IMG/VR virus record: IMGVR_UViG_3300035698_014689
Location: 1 to 64,000 of that record
DNA length: 64,000 nucleotides
From: a virus
Direction: 5' to 3' (one strand)
In this document: piece after piece, positions 58,567-64,000 of the stretch
Layout: each line of letters starts with the position of its first letter
Numbering within the stretch: position 1 is the first letter of the stretch
Notes under the pieces: generated by a model
What the model was told of the DNA's origin: nothing
Seen by the model: only the letters and a program-made list of their open reading frames with translations
The model's database searches: none
Made by a program: the position numbers and the translations under genes

Positions 58567-60027
58567 TTACTCCTTGATAAAGATACTCTCGTCCTTACGT
58601 ACCAGACAACCAGTGGCAAATAATGCTCTCTCAATTGAAATTCTATTCGATTTCAGGAATGCAGACATGAACTCCTCTTTCAGAGCCTTCTTACACGCCA
58701 TGTCATAAAAAACAGGGAGAGTTACCTCCTTACCCGCATTCTCTTTCATAACCTCGCCAAAGACAACGTCAAGACGGGCCACAGCACCCGACGCTCTGAA
58801 TCTGTCTCCCTGTCGCACATAACACTCCTCTAAAACATCAGACCAAAAGTGACCTATGTTCTCTAACGAGAAACGCTCACGATACCCCTCCAACCACGTC
58901 TTAACCTGATCCTTAACTTTCTTCGGATTACGTGCACATAAATGCACTAACAAATCAAAGTCCTTATCAGATTGAGCGATCAACGGGTAATCAGGAAAAC
59001 GACCCTTATTCCAAGGCTTCTCACGAATAACAGGAACCGCCCCAGAAAAAATAGCTTCAAACAGTGCGATGCCCGTTCCTTCGTATTCAGTCCACATAAG
59101 ATAGAAATCTATGTTCTTTAAATTCTCAATATAATCCGCTCTCTTCACATTTGTCAGGAAAGTCAGACGTTCCCCTAAGTTCTCCCTCATGCCACAAATA
59201 ACGTCATGCGTTTCAGTGTCCAAATCTTGCTGAGTCATGCAATAAAAACCCACGTTCTTTTTCCCTACACAAGCGGACTTCACGGACTTTGCTAAATCAG
59301 ACCAGTGACGCTTCGACTCCATCGAACCAGCATGACCGAAAGTAGCTCTCTCCTCGGGTCTCTTATGGACTGGAACCTCATCCGAGGGCATACTAGGAAT
59401 AAATGAACGTGCGTTCAACTGTTGCTGTTTAACTGGTGACAGATATTGCTTTGCCAGTTTCGTGAGCCAGCCTTGATCCGCTTCAGTAAAATTCAAAGTC
59501 AGGTCAGAGGCTAACGCACTCGTTATGGATTGTAACTCCCCTTCAGGTGAGCCAAGTTTCGGAAGGTTCTTATCCGCTCCAGACTCGCTCAGAAAATTCA
59601 AAATACTTGGCGAGATATGAGGAAATACGTATTTATTCCCCCCGAAATCGTGGGGCATCATCTGAGCGGCTAACTGCTGATTTGCAGTGTAATACCACGA
59701 CACGAATAAATCCACCCTGCGGGAGTCCTTACTCGCAAGCCACTGTAACATCTCGGGATGAAATAACGGAGGTGCAACACCATTAAATCCGTCCTGTCCT
59801 TTACGAGCCTCAGCACCGTGACAGGTGAAGGGAAGAAACTCTATATCCAGTCCATCGAAGAAGCCATCCACCTGAATCTCACTCTCCTCGTCGGGATGGA
59901 AAAATATCCAGTGGACATCAGACCTGACTTTATTGACGGACTGAATTATCGAGCGTGAAAAAACGCATTGACTTATTCCGTCCATTCGCTTCGCAGTATA
60001 TCCCCACCATAAAAAACATACATTCAT
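58567..60027 (-). CDS. glycosyltransferase (GT4-like), 486 aa
   Basis: ATG at 60027 is chosen over 60084 because GAGGTGATTCAA precedes it and it lies just after the upstream stop. The product starts MNVCFLWWGYTAKRMDGISQ, has a linker, then TFGHAGSMESKRHWSDLAK, VGFYCMTQQDLD, and YEGTGIALFEAIFSGAVPVI (the E-x7-E motif of GT4). It presumably uses a nucleotide-sugar donor. It is part of the right-hand glycan cluster. Confidence 0.85.
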   Translation of the reverse strand: MNVCFLWWGYTAKRMDGISQCVFSRSIIQSVNKVRSDVHWIFFHPDEESEIQVDGFFDGLDIEFLPFTCHGAEARKGQDGFNGVAPPLFHPEMLQWLASKDSRRVDLFVSWYYTANQQLAAQMMPHDFGGNKYVFPHISPSILNFLSESGADKNLPKLGSPEGELQSITSALASDLTLNFTEADQGWLTKLAKQYLSPVKQQQLNARSFIPSMPSDEVPVHKRPEERATFGHAGSMESKRHWSDLAKSVKSACVGKKNVGFYCMTQQDLDTETHDVICGMRENLGERLTFLTNVKRADYIENLKNIDFYLMWTEYEGTGIALFEAIFSGAVPVIREKPWNKGRFPDYPLIAQSDKDFDLLVHLCARNPKKVKDQVKTWLEGYRERFSLENIGHFWSDVLEECYVRQGDRFRASGAVARLDVVFGEVMKENAGKEVTLPVFYDMACKKALKEEFMSAFLKSNRISIERALFATGCLVRKDESIFIKE

Positions 60028-60037
60028 TTGAATCACC

Positions 60038-61000
60038 TCAGATAGATTGAATTTCCTTGATGACTTTACCAAGGCGCTTGTCAATAAACCACTCGACTAA
60101 AGAGCAGAAATCATCAGCAAAGGATAAGGTCTCGGCCTTCTTTTCGTCATACAGAAGAGGGCCACACTTTTCAACTACTTCAGGATTGCATATATCGCTC
60201 AAAATCATAGGATATACGTTTGTCAAGTGTGAACAGATAACCATCCACCAACTATGACCGAATTCCTCCGCTGACTTGAAACCTGCTGACATCAATTTAT
60301 CAGCCCTGTTTCTCCAGAAAATTTTCAGGATTTCTTTTCCCGCGAAAGTATGCTGATCGAGTGCTGTTATCATCATCCCGTCCTTCTTCTTATCACACAC
60401 CTCAAATTGAATGGCATCCACTGGAGCCAGACATCCCTGACGTTCCGAGCACTCCAAGATGTAGGGAAGGAAAAGGGACTGCTTCTCATAATCCCACTTA
60501 TTAAAACAACGTTCGCAAAAATCAACTAAATCAGCATCATACCCCAGCTCCCTATAAATACTGAAACTTCCCTCAAGCAAACCACGCTTCATAAGGTATT
60601 GCAACTCCTCGGGAAATTTCTTGGATAAAGCCGTTTCATTATTTGCATTATAAGCGAGGGAAGAGAGCTCACGGGACTTTGGAGCGCCACAGAGTGAAAC
60701 GATCCACTGCTCTAATTCAGACCAGTTTTCTGAGTTGGGGTTCTTCTCCCATATTGGAGCGAATGTGGAGCAGACTCCAGCGCACTCCTCGAACATAATT
60801 GTCAACAGTCTGCGCCAAAGTGTGAAAGGATCATACAACCACACCATACGACCATATCGAACAGCGTCCTCAACGTTACCACGTCTAATCGCTTTTTGAA
60901 CGGCGCTTTTGCAGGTATAAAGGGCGGACTTACTGGGTTTCTCAACATCCTTCCATTCAGGGAAGAGATAGGGCTGTACTTTTGTTTCTATCTTACTCAT
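60038..61000 (-). CDS. protein resembling MgsA/RarA C-terminal domain
   Basis: 320 residues. The N-terminal segment ALYTCKSAVQKAIRRGNVED, then AVRYGRMVWLYDPFTLWRRL, LLTIMFEECAG, matches the C-terminal helical domain of MgsA/RarA/WHIP clamp-loader-like ATPases (SALqKaIRRGdvd...lwRRLlvIa.ED.G), and DQHTFAGKEILKIF recalls its later DxHTxxGK element. No ATPase domain is present. Phages carry free-standing versions; a DNA replication or repair role is inferred. Confidence 0.6.
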   Translation of the reverse strand: MSKIETKVQPYLFPEWKDVEKPSKSALYTCKSAVQKAIRRGNVEDAVRYGRMVWLYDPFTLWRRLLTIMFEECAGVCSTFAPIWEKNPNSENWSELEQWIVSLCGAPKSRELSSLAYNANNETALSKKFPEELQYLMKRGLLEGSFSIYRELGYDADLVDFCERCFNKWDYEKQSLFLPYILECSERQGCLAPVDAIQFEVCDKKKDGMMITALDQHTFAGKEILKIFWRNRADKLMSAGFKSAEEFGHSWWMVICSHLTNVYPMILSDICNPEVVEKCGPLLYDEKKAETLSFADDFCSLVEWFIDKRLGKVIKEIQSI

Positions 61001-61035
61001 TTCATTCCTTACTTTATATGACGATCACACCAAAT

Positions 61036-61063
61036 AGGATAAACTCTGTACACTGAAATACAA
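61036..61063 (-). promoter_or_regulatory. sigma70-like promoter, TTGTAT-N16-TATCCT
   Basis: Minus strand TTGTAT (61058-61063), 16 bp, TATCCT (61036-61041), in the short gap after the 252-residue gene. It uses the same -35 hexamer and spacer as the promoter at 43.4 kb. It would drive the MgsA-like and glycan genes. Confidence 0.55.
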
Positions 61064-61064
61064 G

Positions 61065-61823
61065 TCAGTCATCCGTTTTTGTTCTTGATATTGCGATGCT
61101 CTCTATTTTGCGTAATAGAAAGAACTGCTTGTCCGTGAGATAGCCTCTTTGCTCGAAGAAGTTAAGAAAATCAACAATGATTTTTCGTTCCTTCGTGTCC
61201 AACGCTTTACTCATAGAGTTAACAGCATCCAGCTTCTCCTTCACATCACTGCCAGCTTTTCGTAATGTGACAGGATCAATCAGCTCATCACCCTCACGTT
61301 TCATCATAAGATATTTTCCGCACTTGTTATTAAATGCGGCGACTTGTTTGGTGGTTGGAGTCTGCCCCTCTTTAGCAATCTTTCTGTGGAGGTCGGACAA
61401 GAATGAATCCTCACTGCCGTTATCCAAAGTATATGAGCCATCGTTGAACTCACAGAGGTTCTTGAAAAACTCAGGTTCGGCCATTGACAAGTCCTCAAGG
61501 AAAAACGCCAAGTCCTCCTCGGTGTCACCGTCTAATTTCGGTCTTCTTAATTTCTCATCCATCTCCTGACGAGCCTCCTCGGAGGATAAGAACATAACAT
61601 CCTTCAAAATCTGCTTGTATTGATCATCGGAAACAGTTTTCTCTAAACACTCCAAACAGAGCGTGACTGGAATCGCATCGTGGTCTGATTCATCTGAAAC
61701 AAAATAGCAGGCGGCTGACAAGACAACTAGATCAAAACATGCCTCACATTTCAGTGACTTCTGTTTCACATTCATTTCAAGGACTTCGAGGCCCGTCAGA
61801 GCCTCAATCAATTCATTGCTCAT
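61065..61823 (-). CDS. hypothetical protein with N-terminal zinc ribbon, 252 aa
   Basis: Residues 26-29 CEAC and about 57-60 CLEC form a four-Cys zinc ribbon. The remainder is acidic and helical (DEKLRRPKLDGDTEEDLAFF, RKIAKEGQTPTTKQVAAFNN, KERKIIVDFLNFFEQRGYL). The TTKQVAAFNNKC stretch could be a small helical DNA-associated domain. No family is named. Starts after GGAGGAAATTGGAAA. Confidence 0.6.
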   Translation of the reverse strand: MSNELIEALTGLEVLEMNVKQKSLKCEACFDLVVLSAACYFVSDESDHDAIPVTLCLECLEKTVSDDQYKQILKDVMFLSSEEARQEMDEKLRRPKLDGDTEEDLAFFLEDLSMAEPEFFKNLCEFNDGSYTLDNGSEDSFLSDLHRKIAKEGQTPTTKQVAAFNNKCGKYLMMKREGDELIDPVTLRKAGSDVKEKLDAVNSMSKALDTKERKIIVDFLNFFEQRGYLTDKQFFLLRKIESIAISRTKTDD

Positions 61824-61840
61824 TTTCCAATTTCCTCCAA

Positions 61841-62221
61841 TTAAATAAAGTTTCTCCTGACTAACTGATCAGTCATCCAGATGATCTTCACTGGCTTATT
61901 CAACATAAAAACATGATCAATCATACCATCACGGGTAAGACGAATCTGCGTATAAAAACCATCAGTAGGAGCTTTTATCTCCGTGTGTAGAGCACCTATG
62001 GAATGATCCTCATCACGAAAGAATAAAAAACCCAGTCCGTGCAATCGAGTGCACTCGATCTTAGCCCTTTCCGCAAACTTCGGCCACATCGCAATCTGTG
62101 ACTCTGTTTTCGGAACGACTTTTTTTGGATAGGGATCAGCCAAAACTGCGAAATTCTCATCAACGGGTTTCGACGAATAAATCTGCACACACTGACCATC
62201 TTTGTTCTTATATATTTTCAT
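61841..62221 (-). CDS. hypothetical protein, 126 aa
   Basis: MKIYKNKDGQCVQIYSSKPV, then KFAERAKIECTRLHGLGFLF and IRLTRDGMIDHVFMLNKPVK. A small alpha/beta protein without recognisable motif, in the unknown-gene block at the right. A perfect GTGCA dyad lies within it (62039-62054). Confidence 0.55.
   Translation of the reverse strand: MKIYKNKDGQCVQIYSSKPVDENFAVLADPYPKKVVPKTESQIAMWPKFAERAKIECTRLHGLGFLFFRDEDHSIGALHTEIKAPTDGFYTQIRLTRDGMIDHVFMLNKPVKIIWMTDQLVRRNFI
62039..62054. promoter_or_regulatory. dyad GTGCA-N6-TGCAC (perfect, intragenic)
   Basis: GTGCA ATCGAG TGCAC lies inside the 126-residue gene. Similar intragenic copies occur at 58932 (perfect), 56571, 41637 and 21332 (one mismatch each). 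Sites inside genes would suit a roadblock or organiser as well as a promoter operator. Confidence 0.45.
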
Positions 62222-62224
62222 TTT

Positions 62225-62680
62225 CTACTCCTCATACAAAACCTCACAAACCAAGCCCCTATTCGAAGAACTCGGACGTAAAACACGAATATCTTTGACG
62301 AAACGTTCGCCATCAATCACCGTGACCTTTTCAAACGTTCTCAAAGTCAAAAGACAGATCAAACCAAAAGGGCGACTGTGCAGATACCAGCCAGTTGCTC
62401 TATCATCTATTTTAGCATAACAGAACAGAGACTGGAATGGAGCACCATCACGTGTCTTCCAATCCTCGTAAACTTTAACGAGCTTCCCACCCTCGGAAAA
62501 CAGTCTATCACCTTCAACTGGAAGGCGCTTACTCAGCTCCTCAAAAGAGACACCTGACTTTTTCAAACTCTCTCTGTCATTCGAAGAGGATATTCGATCA
62601 GTCTGTGACTCCACGAGCTTCGATTTCAACTCCTTTTCCGAAGTGATGCCAAGCTCCTCCATTACCTCTTCTTTTTTCAT
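62225..62680 (-). CDS. hypothetical protein, 151 aa
   Basis: N-terminal helical and charged region (MKKEEVMEELGITSEKELKS) followed by a beta-rich domain (GDRLFSEGGKLVKVYEDWKT, ATGWYLHSRPFGLICLLTLR, VIDGERFVKDIRVL). It overlaps the upstream gene by 4 nt and is 3 nt from the next. No family is recognised. Confidence 0.6.
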   Translation of the reverse strand: MKKEEVMEELGITSEKELKSKLVESQTDRISSSNDRESLKKSGVSFEELSKRLPVEGDRLFSEGGKLVKVYEDWKTRDGAPFQSLFCYAKIDDRATGWYLHSRPFGLICLLTLRTFEKVTVIDGERFVKDIRVLRPSSSNRGLVCEVLYEE

Positions 62681-63057
62681 CTTACCTCCAAATTCACAAA
62701 TTTCAGATTCGGATCAAACCTAATGAACAAATCCTTAATATCCATGAGCAACAAATCCCTCCCCTTCAAGTCCCTGCCGTCATTCACACTAGCGATCAGG
62801 AAAGTGATGCAGACATTATCTTCCTTGATGTCGGAGATAACTCCCAAGGGAGCCTGAGCCATATTCTCAATCCTCCAGCGGATTTTATTTCCATTCGTCA
62901 CTGTGAGCGGGAGAGGTAATTTGCATCTGCCGAAAAGATGTACCACGGATGGTATGTGCCTCGTATCAACAATGAAGACGTGAGTGTGAATTTCCCTCAA
63001 CGCTGTGAACTCCTTCATCGATTTTATCTTGTCATCAATTGGTTTGAAATCATTCAT
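62677..63057 (-). CDS. hypothetical protein, 126 aa
   Basis: MNDFKPIDDKIKSMKEFTAL, a THVFIVDTRHIPSVVHLFGR strand-helix block, a KIRWRIENMAQAPLGVISD segment and LLMDIKDLFIRFDPN near the end. The compact alpha/beta protein has no clear motif. It overlaps both neighbours slightly, so it is co-translated. Confidence 0.6.
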   Translation of the reverse strand: MNDFKPIDDKIKSMKEFTALREIHTHVFIVDTRHIPSVVHLFGRCKLPLPLTVTNGNKIRWRIENMAQAPLGVISDIKEDNVCITFLIASVNDGRDLKGRDLLLMDIKDLFIRFDPNLKFVNLEVR

Positions 63058-63277
63058 GGATACTTACCTTTATGTTGCGTTCCTCATACTTTCTGAACTC
63101 CCACTGATAGCGTTTAAATAGTTCACACCCGCACCAAATAATAGTAACCCCATCTTTCGGCTTGGAAACAAAAGAGGAGTCGGGTTTTAACCCCTTCCTC
63201 TGACGTATCTGAATTTCGACATCTTTAATATCGAAATCCACGTCTTGCAACCAAAATGATGGAATCTCTTTTTTCAT
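63050..63277 (-). CDS. hypothetical protein, 75 aa
   Basis: MKKEIPSFWLQDVDFDIKDV, then a basic stretch (QIRQRKGLKPD) and TIIWCGCELFKRYQWEFRKY. Overlaps the SWIM gene stop by 4 nt. The Cys-Gly-Cys and aromatic residues hint at a small structured domain. Unknown. Confidence 0.6.
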   Translation of the reverse strand: MKKEIPSFWLQDVDFDIKDVEIQIRQRKGLKPDSSFVSKPKDGVTIIWCGCELFKRYQWEFRKYEERNIKVSIHE

Positions 63278-63657
63278 TTGATGTACACCACGAAATCTTT
63301 CCGTACACCAACGATCAGCATATCAGTGACAACCTTGGACTCGATTGTAACGGCTTCAACCCCTTCGGGGGGATCAGGAATCACATCCTGCTCTAAAATC
63401 GCTGTCAGCTCTTTCATAACCTCAGATGCTACATCTTTAGAAGCACCAGTGCCCACGAAAGTTCCTGCAATCATTTTTTGATGCCTGCAATCATTACCTC
63501 TTGAAGAGTCGAACGGACAAGAGCAGTAGAGGTCGGAGCAGATGTACTTACGAGTTACTTTCTCGGCTTCCATCCTTGTCACGTCGCCTTTTTCAAAGAT
63601 GTAGATTTCATCGAAGATTTCATACAGTTTTGAAATGTCAACCACTAACTTGCCCAT
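63274..63657 (-). CDS. SWIM zinc-finger protein, 127 aa
   Basis: ATG at 63657 is preferred to 63732 because AAGGAGAACGAG precedes it. C45-x-C47...C57-x-H59 (CSCPFDSSRGNDCRH) forms a SWIM zinc finger like that of the MoxR protein at 14.8 kb. The C-terminal part (VMKELTAILEQDVIPDPPEG, VVTDMLIVGVRKDFVVYIK) is alpha/beta. A nucleic-acid or protein-binding role is inferred. It opens the co-translated right-hand series. Confidence 0.75.
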   Translation of the reverse strand: MGKLVVDISKLYEIFDEIYIFEKGDVTRMEAEKVTRKYICSDLYCSCPFDSSRGNDCRHQKMIAGTFVGTGASKDVASEVMKELTAILEQDVIPDPPEGVEAVTIESKVVTDMLIVGVRKDFVVYIK

Positions 63658-63691
63658 CTCGTTCTCCTTTGTTTGATTTGCCGTTAATTGA

Positions 63692-64000
63692 TTACTTCTT
63701 CTCTTCAGCGAAGGCGGGGATGGTCTCAGCATCCGTTTTTTCGATCTTCAGCGTGATGCCAAAGGCCCGTTCGATGTTTTTAATATGAAGGTCAGCCCTG
63801 TCAAGAAGCGCGTCCACAGGCTCTGCACCCTCTTTAACCAACGCCCCAGCAATGAAGTCAGTGGCAACGAGGTCTAACAAGTGGCATGGCTTCTCACTCC
63901 CTGAAATCTTGGAAGCAAGTGCAAGAGCTGTTTCGATGTTCTTGTGTTGATCTTCGGTCAAGCTGAAAGTCATACGCTTGGTGAAATCTGTGACAGGTGC
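63692..64000 (-). CDS. C-terminal part of a ParB-like protein, cut by the window edge
   Basis: The frame remains open through 64000 (reading APVTDFTKR before MTFSLTEDQHKNIETALALA), so the Met at 63973 is probably internal. The visible 102 residues resemble the C-terminal helical domain found after ParB nuclease domains in phages (R-x-TFSLTEDQ...ALALA then LLDLVATDFIAGAL). The rest of the gene lies outside the window. Confidence 0.6.
   Translation of the reverse strand, partial: APVTDFTKRMTFSLTEDQHKNIETALALASKISGSEKPCHLLDLVATDFIAGALVKEGAEPVDALLDRADLHIKNIERAFGITLKIEKTDAETIPAFAEEKK

Noticed and set aside
58932-58947. Perfect dyad inside the 486-residue glycosyltransferase as an operator
   Set aside because: Its spacer (CATAAA) departs from the ATYRAG trend and it encodes ordinary residues, so I count it but do not call it a regulatory feature.
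1-64000. tRNA genes, CRISPR arrays, insertion sequences, attachment sites
   Set aside because: No cloverleaf with a TTCNANNC arm, no regularly spaced repeats, no transposase or integrase gene, and no terminal inverted repeats were found.

Overview
This window reads as one stretch of a tailed double-stranded DNA phage genome (or an integrated copy). Essentially every convincing gene lies on the minus strand, so transcription runs from the right edge to the left. An HK97-type head set, a tape measure of about 4.1 kb with a frameshifting tail chaperone pair just upstream, and no recognisable contractile sheath together suggest a siphovirus-like particle. Strong AGGAGG-type ribosome sites and sigma70-like promoters fit a bacterial host. 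LPS-type glycosyltransferase domains hint at a Gram-negative host, but this is weak. No tRNA, CRISPR array, integrase, endolysin or DNA polymerase is visible, so this is only part of a larger genome.

Layout in the direction of transcription. 64.0-61.1 kb: C-terminal part of a probable ParB-like protein, a SWIM zinc-finger protein and unknown proteins. 61.0-55.5 kb: a protein resembling the MgsA/RarA C-terminal domain, two large glycosyltransferases, a sugar aminotransferase of the DegT family, and a chimeric remnant joining a cupin to the end of a GDP-mannose dehydratase. 55.4-43.5 kb: head genes (ParB-like protein, small and large terminase, portal with intein, minor head protein with a second intein, protease-scaffold, major capsid protein). 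43.4-40.4 kb: a giant three-domain glycosyltransferase in its own promoter/terminator context. 40.4-33.1 kb: connectors, fibre-like proteins, lipoprotein, membrane protein and tail completion genes. 33.1-16.2 kb: tail terminator, tail tube, frameshifted chaperones, tape measure, distal tail proteins including three paralogous Cys/Trp-rich proteins, two more glycosyltransferase genes (one of 1219 residues) and a baseplate/hub-like protein. 16.1-2.4 kb: a replication/regulator-like winged-helix protein, an AAA+ MoxR/VWA pair, and a dense train of small overlapping early-type genes including an FkbM methyltransferase, a DUF4031 protein, a phosphoribosyltransferase, an HTH protein and a SLOG protein. 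2.4-1.2 kb: a repeat-rich noncoding region. 1.1-0 kb: a final short operon of small proteins.

The clearest theme is glycan biology. At least eight glycosyltransferase-like domains in five genes, a sugar-nucleotide aminotransferase, pieces of sugar-nucleotide enzymes and a methyltransferase are interleaved with virion genes, including Ser-rich and PPPSSD-repeat tail proteins. The inferred picture is a phage that decorates its own particle; the sequence shows the genes but not the substrates.

Regulatory signals recur. Several candidate promoters have a TTG-type -35 and a TATNNT-type -10 with exactly 16 bp between them. A 16-bp dyad GTGCA-N6-TGCAC occurs perfectly eight times, mostly in gaps. 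A promoter/leader block of about 100 bp is present in two copies (1.0-1.1 and 15.2-15.3 kb). Two strong terminators lie at 9.9 and 43.45 kb.

Caution for users: about nine genes are interrupted by single-base frame breaks, and nearly every one is repaired by adding one base, usually to a homopolymer. This looks more like consensus indel error than biology. Those genes are annotated here across the break.
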